Both the position numbers and the translations under genes were made by a program. Below the pieces are notes generated by a model. It ran no database searches. It saw only the letters and a program-made list of their open reading frames with translations, and was not told the origin of the DNA. Positions 43,161 through 51,723 of a DNA stretch of 64,000 nt are shown one piece after another (within the stretch, counting starts at the first letter, position 1; each line of letters starts with the position of its first letter). The DNA comes from Desulfolutivibrio sulfodismutans DSM 3696 (GTDB lineage Bacteria; Desulfobacterota; Desulfovibrionia; Desulfovibrionales; Desulfovibrionaceae). The stretch covers positions 1,777,501 through 1,841,500 of the forward strand of contig NZ_CP045504.1 of the NCBI RefSeq assembly GCF_013376455.1, given 5' to 3'.

Positions 43161-44165
43161 ATGAGCGACGAATTGCCGCAGGACTTTGAGGAAGAATATT
43201 ACCAGATCAACCGGGATATTCTGCAAAGCTTCAACAAGTTCCGCCCCCCACTGAACATCTATCGTTTCCGGGAGGATGTCTCCCGTATCATCAGCTACTT
43301 CAAAGTCGGGGAGCGGCTGTCCAAGGAACAGACCGAGGAACTGGCGGAAATGGTGGACGCGGGGGTGATCTTCGTCTCCCGGGCCGACCAGTCCGTCTAC
43401 GTCAAACACATCAGTCACCAGCTCGATCTGGTGCTCCTGGACAAACACCTGCTGGAGCGCGAGATCGCGGATATCTTCCAGGTGGCGCTCACCCGGCGGA
43501 TGCAGGCCTTTTTCGAACAGCCCGTCAAAGTGGTCTACGACAAGGTGCAGGAGGACATCTTCACCCTCACCGAATACCTATGGCAGGATTTGTCGCGCAT
43601 AAAGGCCCTGGCCCGACGCAAGCACCAGGAACATACCCTGCCCAACCATTCCGTCAACAGCGGTTATGTCGGGCTTTTGCTGCACATCATGCGCCTGCCC
43701 GACGACTTCAACAAGGAACCCAAAAACCGCCAGACCTTCGACCGGGCCGCCCTGGGGTTTTTCCTGCACGACATGGGCATGAGCAAGGTGCCGCCGTTTA
43801 TCCGAAGCAAGGACAAGCCCCTGACCCCCGACGAGCGTCAGAAGATCCAGACCCACACTTTAAGCGGCTATGAGATGATCGCCCGGCTGGACATCAAGTA
43901 CGCCGAGGTGGAAAACTGTGTGAACCATCACCACGAACGCCTGGACGGCAACGGCTACCCCCAGCATTTAAGCGGTTCGGGCATCTCCGACCTGGGGCTT
44001 GTCTGCGCCGTGGCCGATTCGTTTTGCGCCATGTGCAGCGACCGCCCCTACGCCAGGGCCATGGACCCCATGACGGCGGCCAAGGCCCTGTGCGACGATG
44101 TCAAACGCTATCCATCCGAGATCACCAAACTTCTGCTCAACCACCTGGTAAACGAACGGCGCTGA
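43161..44165 (+). CDS. HD-GYP domain protein, probable cyclic-di-GMP phosphodiesterase
   Basis: 334 residues. The N-terminal 130 residues form a helical domain of unknown type. The HD-GYP domain has the metal motif HDMGMSKVPPFI near 203 and HHERLDGNGYP near 255, the GYP part being intact. The usual HDIGK reads HDMGMSK, which may alter metal binding. It should hydrolyse cyclic-di-GMP and so affect motility or attachment. It is divergent from the dcw cluster. The ribosome site is weak. Confidence 0.88.
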   Translation: MSDELPQDFEEEYYQINRDILQSFNKFRPPLNIYRFREDVSRIISYFKVGERLSKEQTEELAEMVDAGVIFVSRADQSVYVKHISHQLDLVLLDKHLLEREIADIFQVALTRRMQAFFEQPVKVVYDKVQEDIFTLTEYLWQDLSRIKALARRKHQEHTLPNHSVNSGYVGLLLHIMRLPDDFNKEPKNRQTFDRAALGFFLHDMGMSKVPPFIRSKDKPLTPDERQKIQTHTLSGYEMIARLDIKYAEVENCVNHHHERLDGNGYPQHLSGSGISDLGLVCAVADSFCAMCSDRPYARAMDPMTAAKALCDDVKRYPSEITKLLLNHLVNERR

Positions 44166-44184
44166 GTCCGCAAGGACGCAGGGC

Positions 44185-44679
44185 TTACGCCCCGCGCGCC
44201 GTTTCCGCCAGCCGCGCCAGCTCCCCAAGGATGTCCCGGGCGGAGACAAGCCCCAGCACCCTGCCCCCGTCCACCACGGCCGCAAACCGCGACCCGGCCT
44301 TTTGTATGGCGTCCAGGACCAGAACCAAGGCATCCCGGGGCCCCACCACCGGGGTCTCGCCGTCACGCCTGTCGAGCATCTCCACGGCCGGGCGCGTCAG
44401 GCAGGTGCGGCACTGGGCCGCGAACACCGGCTCGAAATCCGAGGCCCCCAGGCTCATGCGCAGCCCGTCGTCCACGGCGCAGTCGCCAAGCGCCGCAAGC
44501 ATGTCGCTGCTGTCGGCCACGCCCACGAAGCCGTCGGGCCCCACCAGGGCCGCCGCGTCCATGTCCGGGGTATGGGCCAGATGGGCAAAAAGCCGGTTGA
44601 CGGCGTCCCCGAGGCTGTCTTGCGGGCCGATGGCCACATAGTCCTTGCGCAGGATGTCGAACGCCCTTTTACGCAGCAT
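44185..44679 (-). CDS. CBS-domain protein
   Basis: 164 residues from the ATG at 44679 with AAGGAG six bases upstream; longer frames have no site. Two CBS motifs can be seen (about 10-65, DYVAIGPQDSLGDAV to FVGVADSSDMLAAL; about 95-155, to RVLGLVSARDILGELARL). A CBS pair usually binds adenine nucleotides and regulates a partner. A stretch with a lone Cys pair (AAQCRTCLTR) lies between them. Convergent with the HD-GYP gene; the partner is unknown. Confidence 0.82.
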   Translation of the reverse strand: MLRKRAFDILRKDYVAIGPQDSLGDAVNRLFAHLAHTPDMDAAALVGPDGFVGVADSSDMLAALGDCAVDDGLRMSLGASDFEPVFAAQCRTCLTRPAVEMLDRRDGETPVVGPRDALVLVLDAIQKAGSRFAAVVDGGRVLGLVSARDILGELARLAETARGA

Positions 44680-44835
44680 GGAGGTCTCCTTGTTCGCTGG
44701 CGGTTTCCCATCCGTTCCGGTCTTCGTGCCGTGTCCGCAACGTCCGTGCGTCGACATTGCGAACACCCCTTGAATGCGTGCCTTTCCGGCGGCGAAACGC
44801 GTTGACGTCCCCGGGCCTGCCGCCTCCCGGGCAAC

Positions 44836-46095
44836 TCAGTCGAAGTCAGCCAGCAGCGCGCCCACATGGACCCGCCCCCCGGCCAGCACCGCCTGGGCGT
44901 AGTCCGTGCGGATGCGCCAGATGGCCCGCAAAAGCTGGTCCGAGGTGATGCCGTTGCGCATGGCCGTATAGGCCTCGATAAAGGCCGCCAGACTGTCGCA
45001 GACCTTGAGCAGATAGCCGTCCTTAGGATCGAAGGCGTCGTCGTTATAGGCCCCGTCCAGGGCGACCTCGTCCAGGGCCGCCACCTTGCCCTCCACCACC
45101 GCCGAGGCCTGGAATTCCGAGCCCACCTCGATGCCCAGATAATAAGCCAGACGGTCGGCCAGGACGGAATAGCCGCCCTGGGTGAGCGGCGTGAAAATCC
45201 GCTGCTCGAGCTCCTGGTTTTCGTATTCCTTGATCATCTCCCCGATGTGGCGCACGGACTTTTTCACCGGCGAGATGATGTCCCGGGTCAGAAGCTCGGG
45301 CAGGTCGTGGAAGAGCCCGGCGAAGAAATCGTTGTGGCGCCGGGCCGGGCAGGCGTCCACGGCCAGGCTGAAGAAATAGGCGTAGCAGGCCACGATGAAC
45401 ATGTGCCCCAAAACCGAGGTCTCGGGGATGCGCGGGGTCTGGGACCAGCGGGTCTGAAAGCGAAGCTGCCCCAGGATGCGCGCGAAACGGCCGATGGCGT
45501 TGCGCTCGCCCGCAAACATGGCCCCGGCCAGTTCCGGAACCCCGGCCAGGTCGCGGTAGGCCCACAGGCCGTCCCGAAACGAGGATTCGATGTCCAAAAG
45601 CTCCTCGTCCCAGGGATTTTCGGCCTTAATGAGGCTATATTCCCAACTGCTGGCGTAGAGGTGGGCGGCATTCAGGATGCGTCTGGCCGGGGTGTCGGCC
45701 TCGGCCACCCGCAGATAGGCGCAAAGCCGCTCCCAGAAGGGTTCGCCAAGGGAGCGCACCCGGGGTTCGAGCTGCTCCAGAACCCAGGCCGTGAGCTTTT
45801 CGTAGTGGGCCGGGTTACCCTTGATGCGATAAAACACCGGCGGCTTGATGTCGGTGATCACCAGCCGGTAGAAATATTCGAAAATGCCGCCCTCGATGAT
45901 CTCCCCGGCCAGGCCCGTGCGCTCCCCCGGCGGCAGATGTCCGGAGTTCAGCGAAAAAAGCATCCAGGCCACCATCATCTTGTGGGCCTGTTTGTCCACC
46001 TCCACCAGATCCATGGACCGGTGCTTGTCGTTCCAGCGTTTCATGAACGACCCGGCAAAGACCAGTTGCAAAAGGCTTTTACGCACGCTGACCAT
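44836..46095 (-). CDS. HD-domain phosphohydrolase (YfbR/HD_3-like)
   Basis: 419 residues from the ATG at 46095 (AAGGAG six bases upstream). The central motif LFHDLPELLTRDIISPVK near 257-275, with HMFIVACYAYFF before it, is the metal-binding HD site of the 5'-deoxynucleotidase-like HD_3 family. The N-terminal 200 residues are a helical extension not found in YfbR. The substrate is unknown; a nucleotide is plausible. It stands alone between the CBS gene and the divergent MFS gene. Confidence 0.75.
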   Translation of the reverse strand: MVSVRKSLLQLVFAGSFMKRWNDKHRSMDLVEVDKQAHKMMVAWMLFSLNSGHLPPGERTGLAGEIIEGGIFEYFYRLVITDIKPPVFYRIKGNPAHYEKLTAWVLEQLEPRVRSLGEPFWERLCAYLRVAEADTPARRILNAAHLYASSWEYSLIKAENPWDEELLDIESSFRDGLWAYRDLAGVPELAGAMFAGERNAIGRFARILGQLRFQTRWSQTPRIPETSVLGHMFIVACYAYFFSLAVDACPARRHNDFFAGLFHDLPELLTRDIISPVKKSVRHIGEMIKEYENQELEQRIFTPLTQGGYSVLADRLAYYLGIEVGSEFQASAVVEGKVAALDEVALDGAYNDDAFDPKDGYLLKVCDSLAAFIEAYTAMRNGITSDQLLRAIWRIRTDYAQAVLAGGRVHVGALLADFD

Positions 46096-46256
46096 GGAGG
46101 CTCCTTGGGGGACTGACGGCTGGGGCCATCCTAGCCCCGGGGCAGGCAAACCGCAACGCCCCCTCGCGGCCCCATGCCGCCGGAAGGCGGTTTGCATCCC
46201 GGCCGGAAACGGATAATCCTGGCGGCCCGCTGAATCTGTTTCCCTGGAGCGCCAAA

Positions 46257-47666
46257 ATGACGCCGGAGTCCGCCGCAACCGCCCCAACCCCCGCCGGGGG
46301 CTCGCCCCTGGCCGTCCTGTTGACCGTGTGCATCGTCCAGTTCATGGCCCCGTTCATGCTCACGGCCGTGGGCGTGGCCCTGCCCTCGCTTGGCCGGGAA
46401 TTGTCGGCCACGGCCATGCAGCTTTCGCTGGTGGAGCAACTCTACGTCCTGTCCCTGGCCATGACCATGCTCACCTTCGGCCGCCTGGGGGATCTCCGGG
46501 GCCAGCGTTCCGTGCTGCTGGCCGGGCTTTTGGCCTTCACCGCCCTGACCCTGTCCCTGGGCTTCACCCAGAGCGTGGAAATGGTCATGATCCAACGCTT
46601 TTTCCAGGGGATCGGCGCGGCCATGATGCTCTCGGGCAGCCTGGCCCTGGTGGCGGCCGCCTATCCGCCGCAGCTTCGGGCCAGAAAGATCGGCCTCGTT
46701 TCGGCCGCCACCTACGCCGGGCTCTCCATGGGTCCGGTGGCCGGGGGATTCGTGACCGGACACATGGGCTGGCGGGGGGTCTTTTTCATGGCCGTGCCCC
46801 TGGGGCTGGCGGCCACGGCCATGTGCCTGTTTTTCATGCGCCAGGGGGCCCGAAACGCCACGGGCGAGGGCCTGGACTGGTGGGGAAGCCTGGCCTACGC
46901 CGCAAGCATGGGGCTTTTCATGACCGGCGCGGCCCAGGCCAAGCGCGGAGCCCTGGGTTTTTCGCTGATTGCCGCCGGAATCCTGGGGCTGGTCTTTTTC
47001 CTGCGCCTGGAATCGCGCACAAAAAGTCCCCTCCTGGACATTGCCCTGATCACCCGCAACCGCTTTTTCGCGTTAAGTTGCCTGGCGGCCCTGGGAAACT
47101 ACGCCGCCACCTTCGGCATCACCTTTCTCATGAGCCTGTACCTGCAATACGCCAAGGGCCTGCCCCCGCGTCTGGCCGGACTGGTCCTTCTGGCCCAGCC
47201 CGTAAGCCAGGTGGGGGCGTCGCTTCTGTCCGGCCGCCTGGCCGACCGCTTCGAACCGGCCAAGCTGTCCACGGCGGGCATTTTGATCAGCGCCGCGGGG
47301 CTGGTGTCCGCAGCGGCGGTCATCGGCCAGGACACCCCGATCTGGCTCCTCGGCCTGCTCTTGGTTCTCATCGGCACGGGGTTCGGCATCTTCATCACCC
47401 CCAATTCCACAGCCATCATGGGCAGCGTGCCAAGGCGGCAGTTCGGCGTGGCCTCGGGCATGGTGGGCGCCATGCGCACCCTGGGCATGGCCGTGAGCAT
47501 GACCTCGGTGACGCTGATCTTCTCCCTGTTTCTGGACGGGGAGGCGGTATCCATTAATACCCTACCCAGGTTCCTTGACAGCATGCGCGTGGGCCTTTCG
47601 GTCTTTGCCGCCTTTGCCTGCCTGGGGGTGCTCGTTTCCTTCGGGCGTGGCCGAAAACACCAATAA
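46257..47666 (+). CDS. MFS transporter, DHA2 (14-TMS) drug-efflux type
   Basis: 469 residues with about 14 membrane segments. The loop motif FGRLGDLRGQRSVLLAGL is the MFS motif A, and SMGPVAGGFVTGHMGWRGVF is the motif C typical of antiporters of the DHA2 family. GGAG lies before the ATG. Probably exports a toxic compound in exchange for protons; the substrate is unknown. It is a single-gene unit. Confidence 0.9.
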   Translation: MTPESAATAPTPAGGSPLAVLLTVCIVQFMAPFMLTAVGVALPSLGRELSATAMQLSLVEQLYVLSLAMTMLTFGRLGDLRGQRSVLLAGLLAFTALTLSLGFTQSVEMVMIQRFFQGIGAAMMLSGSLALVAAAYPPQLRARKIGLVSAATYAGLSMGPVAGGFVTGHMGWRGVFFMAVPLGLAATAMCLFFMRQGARNATGEGLDWWGSLAYAASMGLFMTGAAQAKRGALGFSLIAAGILGLVFFLRLESRTKSPLLDIALITRNRFFALSCLAALGNYAATFGITFLMSLYLQYAKGLPPRLAGLVLLAQPVSQVGASLLSGRLADRFEPAKLSTAGILISAAGLVSAAAVIGQDTPIWLLGLLLVLIGTGFGIFITPNSTAIMGSVPRRQFGVASGMVGAMRTLGMAVSMTSVTLIFSLFLDGEAVSINTLPRFLDSMRVGLSVFAAFACLGVLVSFGRGRKHQ

Positions 47667-47909
47667 ACAAGGCGTTTTTTACGAATCCCTTCCCCCGTCC
47701 CCGGGGCAAACTCCCTGGGACGATCCCGTTACGTTTTTTTGACGAAGCCTGCAAATAAACCCCGTAGGGGTATTGCCTTCACAGCCGTTTTCCGATTATT
47801 TTCTCCCACAAGAATCGTTTCTGACTATACTGTTCGAGAATGGGTCTCCCTGGCCGGGGAGGCTCTGTTGATCCATAGCGGCGGAAAACGGGAACACCAA
47901 GGAGGGCTT

Positions 47910-49574
47910 ATGCGGCAAGGGACACGATCATGGTTTCTTGTAGCGGCGCTGGTCGGCGCGGCCGCCCTGATGGCCTTTGGGCCGGTGGGGGCCTCAGGCA
48001 CGGCAGATGTTGCGGGCGATGCGGCCCCGGGGCGAAAACTGGCCCAAAACGCGGTCAAGGCCCCGGGCGGGCGCTGGACCACGGTGGACCATTCCAAGCT
48101 CGAGGCCCTGCAAAAGGACTTCGCCTCGCCCGAGGAGGTCACGGCGGCCTGCCTCTCCTGCCACACCCAGGCCGCAGACCAGATCCACCACTCCATCCAC
48201 TGGACTTGGCTGTGCGACAACTGCGGCGACGGCAAAAACATGGGCAAAAACGGCAAAACCATCAACAACTTCTGTATCGCCGTACCCTCCAACGAGCCGC
48301 GCTGCACCTCCTGCCACATCGGCTACGGCTGGAAGGACAAAAACTTCGATTTCTCGTCCAACACCAAAATCGACTGTCTGGTGTGCCACGACACCACCCA
48401 TACCTATGAAAAATATCCGGCCGGGGCCGGAAACCCGGTCAAGGAGCCCACGGTCTTTCCCGAATCCGGCAAGACCTACCTGCCCCCGGACTACAAGAAA
48501 ATCGTGGCCAAGGTGGGCAAGCCCGACCGCGTCAACTGTGGAACCTGCCATTTCTACGGCGGCGGCGGCGATGCGGTCAAACACGGCGACCTGGACAGCT
48601 CCATGGCCATGCCCAAAAAGAGCCTGGACGTGCACATGGACACCGAGGGCCTCAACTTCACCTGCCAGCGTTGCCACACCACCAAGGACCACCAGATCGC
48701 GGGCCGCCTCTACACCACCCCGGCCGCCCCCGAGCGCATCAGCCTCACCGAGGCCGACCTAGCCTCCAAGATCGCCTGCGAGTCCTGCCACAGCGCAACG
48801 CCCCACAAAACCGACGTCAAGTCCAACGACCACACGGACAAGGTGGCCTGCCAGTCCTGCCACATCCCGCACTTCGCCCGAATCATCCCCACCAAGATGT
48901 CCTGGGACTGGTCCACGGCCGGACAGAAAAACGCCGAGGGCAAGCCTTTTAAAAAGGACGGCCCCCTGGGCAAGCCCAGCTACGACTCCAAGAAGGGCGA
49001 CTTCGTGTGGGAGAAAAACGTGGAGCCGGAATACCGCTGGTTTAACGGGGCCATGAGCCACAAACTGGTTACCGACGTCATCGACCCGTCCGGGGTGGTG
49101 TCCATGAACCAGCCCGTGGGCGGCCCGGACGACCCCAAGTCGCGGATCATGCCGTTTAAGGTGCATCGGGGCAAACAGCCCTATGACACGGTCAACAAGA
49201 CCATGGTCATCCCCCATCTGTTCGGGGGCAAGGATTCCGACGCCTTTTGGACGAAGTACGACTGGAAAAAGGCCATCACCTCCGGCATGGCCTATGTGGA
49301 CCTGCCGTTCTCCGGCGAGTTCGGCTTCGTGGCCACGGAATACTACTACCCCACGACCCACATGGTGGCCCCGCGCGAACAGGCCGTGCCCTGCGCCGAA
49401 TGCCACTCCCGGGACGGCCGCATGAAGGGCGTCCCCGGCGTGTACATCCCCGGCCGCGACACCTCCGCCGCCGTGACCGACCTGGGATTCGGGGCCTCGG
49501 CCGCCGCGCTCCTGGGCGTCGCCGGACACGGGTTCATCCGCTTTTTGTCCAGAAAAAAGAGGGAGAAGAAGTGA
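47910..49574 (+). CDS. Octaheme c-type cytochrome, tetrathionate reductase (OTR) family
   Basis: 554 residues from the ATG at 47910 (AAGGAGGG upstream). A signal peptide (cleavage near ASG, 29) is followed by eight CXXCH haem sites at about 81, 131, 155, 210, 251, 290, 313 and 494. A C-terminal membrane anchor lies at about 520-545. The block NNFCIAVPSNEPRCTSCHIG followed by GYGWKD and DCLVCHDTTHTYEKYPAGAG is typical of the OTR family, which reduces tetrathionate, nitrite or hydroxylamine in vitro. Unusually, CDNCGDGK (101-108) adds another Cys pair in the segment before the conserved GK that usually supplies a lysine haem ligand. The cytochrome b gene overlaps its stop. Confidence 0.9.
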   Translation: MRQGTRSWFLVAALVGAAALMAFGPVGASGTADVAGDAAPGRKLAQNAVKAPGGRWTTVDHSKLEALQKDFASPEEVTAACLSCHTQAADQIHHSIHWTWLCDNCGDGKNMGKNGKTINNFCIAVPSNEPRCTSCHIGYGWKDKNFDFSSNTKIDCLVCHDTTHTYEKYPAGAGNPVKEPTVFPESGKTYLPPDYKKIVAKVGKPDRVNCGTCHFYGGGGDAVKHGDLDSSMAMPKKSLDVHMDTEGLNFTCQRCHTTKDHQIAGRLYTTPAAPERISLTEADLASKIACESCHSATPHKTDVKSNDHTDKVACQSCHIPHFARIIPTKMSWDWSTAGQKNAEGKPFKKDGPLGKPSYDSKKGDFVWEKNVEPEYRWFNGAMSHKLVTDVIDPSGVVSMNQPVGGPDDPKSRIMPFKVHRGKQPYDTVNKTMVIPHLFGGKDSDAFWTKYDWKKAITSGMAYVDLPFSGEFGFVATEYYYPTTHMVAPREQAVPCAECHSRDGRMKGVPGVYIPGRDTSAAVTDLGFGASAAALLGVAGHGFIRFLSRKKREKK

Positions 49575-50233
49575 TGTCCGACACCACCAAGCGCCCCATG
49601 CGCACCATCTACCTGTATACCCGGTATGAACGGTTCTGGCACTGGTTCCAGGCCCTGCTCATCCTGCTGCTCCTGGTCACCGGGTTCGAGGTTCACGGCT
49701 CGATCACGCTCTTCGGCTTCGAGCAGGCCGTTACGGTCCACAACTTCCTTGGCCTGACCTGGCTTGTGGCCTTCGCCTTCTTCGTCTTCTGGGTCTTCAC
49801 CACCGGGGAGTGGAAGCAGTATGTGCCCACCAGCAAAAAGATGGTCGAGGTCATGATCTATTACGGCTACGGCATCTTCTCCGGGCAGCCCCATCCCTGC
49901 CCCAAGCGCCATGACGCCAAGCACAACCCGCTGCAACGCATGACCTACCTGTCCTTGGCGGCCGTACTTTTGCCCTTCCAGATGGTCACCGGGCTTTTGT
50001 ATTACCTCTACAACTCCTGGACGGACATGGGCATCACCGGCCTGTCGCTGGGCGTTGTGGCCGTGGCCCATCTGATCGGGGCCTTCGCCATCCTCATCTT
50101 CCTTATCGTGCATGTCTACATGACCACCACCGGGCACACCATTTTCGCCCACGTGAAGGCCATGTTCACCGGCCGGGAGGAAGTTGAGGACGTCGGCGAC
50201 GTGGCCGAATGGGAAAAAAAGAATCCGGCCTAG
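49574..50233 (+). CDS. Cytochrome b561-type membrane subunit partnering the octaheme cytochrome
   Basis: 219 residues, ATG sharing one base with the preceding stop (TGATG). Four membrane segments with histidines for two b haems (RFWHWFQALL, VHNFLGLTW, VAHLIGAF, LIVHVYMTTTGH). The family takes electrons from quinol and passes them to a periplasmic partner. With the octaheme protein it forms a two-gene quinol-linked respiratory unit, closed by the terminator at 50245. Confidence 0.92.
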   Translation: MSDTTKRPMRTIYLYTRYERFWHWFQALLILLLLVTGFEVHGSITLFGFEQAVTVHNFLGLTWLVAFAFFVFWVFTTGEWKQYVPTSKKMVEVMIYYGYGIFSGQPHPCPKRHDAKHNPLQRMTYLSLAAVLLPFQMVTGLLYYLYNSWTDMGITGLSLGVVAVAHLIGAFAILIFLIVHVYMTTTGHTIFAHVKAMFTGREEVEDVGDVAEWEKKNPA

Positions 50234-50244
50234 CGCCGTCGGCA

Positions 50245-50281
50245 GGGCCTCCCCGGACGCGACTGCGGGGAGGCCCCTTTT
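50245..50281 (+). terminator. Rho-independent terminator after the cytochrome pair
   Basis: GGGCCTCCCC (50245-50254) pairs perfectly with GGGGAGGCCC (50267-50276) across a 12-base loop, followed by CTTTT. Confidence 0.88.
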
Positions 50282-50536
50282 GACCCAAGCCCCAGGGAAC
50301 CGGGCGCCCGTTCCAGTCGCCGCAGGGCCGCAGCCTTGTCCCCTGCCTGTCGCCATGAAACTGCTCCTCGCGGCGTTTCCTCCGGGGGCATCGGTTCGCA
50401 GACCATGCCCCCGACGCCGCACCGGGAACCAGCCGGGCGACGTCCCCTGCGCCGCAGCGCAGCCGGGCAGCCCTCGGGCCGAAACCTCGCCCCTTCCTGC
50501 GCGCCGGATCCGATCCGGAAAATATGCCTCCAAGTG

Positions 50537-50565
50537 TTGACAAGGCGCCGCGATGGGGGTAGACA
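50537..50565 (+). promoter_or_regulatory. Sigma-70 promoter of rplM-rpsI
   Basis: TTGACA (50537-50542), 17 bases, TAGACA (50560-50565), 32 bases before the rplM start. The best promoter match in the window. The 255 bases between the terminator and this promoter contain no gene. Confidence 0.85.
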
Positions 50566-50597
50566 ATCCGCCTTTCGAGCACATTTAAGGAGCGGTC

Positions 50598-51026
50598 ATG
50601 AAAACGTTCTCCCCATCCAAAAATGATATCCAGCACGACTGGCTGATCGTGGATGCCTCAGACAAGATCCTGGGCCGTCTGGCCAGCGCCCTGGCCGGAC
50701 GCCTGCGCGGCAAGCACAAACCCGAATTCGTCCCGCACATGGACACCGGCGACTTCGTGGTCGTGGTCAATGCGGAAAAGATCCGGTTCACCGGCCGCAA
50801 GCTGGACCAGAAGATGTACTACCGCCACTCGGGCTACATCGGCGGCCTCAAGGAAACCACGCTTCGGACCATGATGCAGACCAAGCCCGAGCAGGTGATC
50901 ATGAAGGCCGTTCGCGGCATGCTCCCGAAAAACAGGCTTGGCCGGGCCATGCTCAAAAAGCTCAAGGTCTATTCCGGCACGGAGCATCCCCACACGGCCC
51001 AGCAGCCCAAACCCATCGACCTCTAA
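50598..51026 (+). CDS. rplM: 50S ribosomal protein L13
   Basis: 142 residues, the standard length. Early-assembling protein of the large subunit. Motifs: [63 protein letters not shown], and the end [22 protein letters not shown] lies before the ATG. It precedes rpsI by 24 bases in the usual two-gene operon. Confidence 0.99.
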   Translation: MKTFSPSKNDIQHDWLIVDASDKILGRLASALAGRLRGKHKPEFVPHMDTGDFVVVVNAEKIRFTGRKLDQKMYYRHSGYIGGLKETTLRTMMQTKPEQVIMKAVRGMLPKNRLGRAMLKKLKVYSGTEHPHTAQQPKPIDL

Positions 51027-51050
51027 ATCCCTCGGTATCGGGAGACACGC

Positions 51051-51443
51051 ATGAGCGACGATTTCTTCTACGGCACCGGACGGCGCAAAACCGCCGTGGC
51101 CCGCACCCGCCTCTACAAAGGCAACGGCCGCATCCTCATCAACAACAGGCCCTATGAGGAATATTTTCCCCGGCCCACCCTGCACCTCATCGTGCGTCAG
51201 GCCCTGGCCGTGGTGCGCAGCGAAGGCAAGTACGACATCAAGGTCAACGTCTGCGGCGGCGGCCTCACCGGCCAGGCCGAGGCCGTGCGGCACGGCATCG
51301 CCCGGGCGCTTTTGCGGGTCGATCCCGAACTGCGCGCCCCTCTGAAGAAGGCGGGCCTTCTGACCCGCGACGCCCGCGAGAAAGAACGCAAAAAGTACGG
51401 CCAGCGCGGCGCCCGCGCCAGGTTCCAGTACTCCAAGCGTTAA
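51051..51443 (+). CDS. rpsI: 30S ribosomal protein S9
   Basis: 130 residues. Small-subunit protein whose C-terminal tail reaches the P-site tRNA. Motifs: [40 protein letters not shown], and the tail [17 protein letters not shown] ending in Lys-Arg. Follows rplM; a strong terminator comes next. Confidence 0.99.
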   Translation: MSDDFFYGTGRRKTAVARTRLYKGNGRILINNRPYEEYFPRPTLHLIVRQALAVVRSEGKYDIKVNVCGGGLTGQAEAVRHGIARALLRVDPELRAPLKKAGLLTRDAREKERKKYGQRGARARFQYSKR

Positions 51444-51470
51444 GCCGGCTTTCCCTCACGCTTATTCGGC

Positions 51471-51503
51471 GGGACCGCGCCTGGCGCGGTCCCGTCTTTT
51501 TTT
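51471..51503 (+). terminator. Rho-independent terminator of rplM-rpsI
   Basis: GGGACCGCGC (51471-51480) pairs with GCGCGGTCCC (51484-51493) across a 3-base loop, then GTC and a run of seven Ts. Confidence 0.93.
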
Positions 51504-51527
51504 GCGCCCTCAGGGCGGCCGGGAAAC

Positions 51528-51625
51528 GCCCCCGGGCCGAACCCGCCATGCCCGTGCGCCTTCAAATCCCTGACCTTGACGCATGGAGAGGCCATCTCCG
51601 AAGGCCCCCGGGCCGAACCCGCCAT
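51528..51625 (+). repeat. Pair of 22-bp direct repeats before the cyclase gene
   Basis: The same 22 bases (GCCCCCGGGCCGAACCCGCC plus AT) occur at 51528-51549 and 51604-51625, 76 bases apart. The sequence between is not repeated. They could bind a regulator of the cyclase gene or be a minor duplication. Confidence 0.6.
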
Positions 51626-51723
51626 TCCCATTCCCGCCCGAAACGGCTATCCTGCGGTCATCGCCGCCTCGTCCGCCTGACGGCCGCGCGGCAAGCAACC
51701 CGCCACAAGGCCCGGCAACGCCC

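Noticed and set aside
47820-47840. TATACT element before the octaheme cytochrome gene
   Set aside because: A fair -10 hexamer, but no -35 match at 16-18 bases, and no activator site could be recognised.
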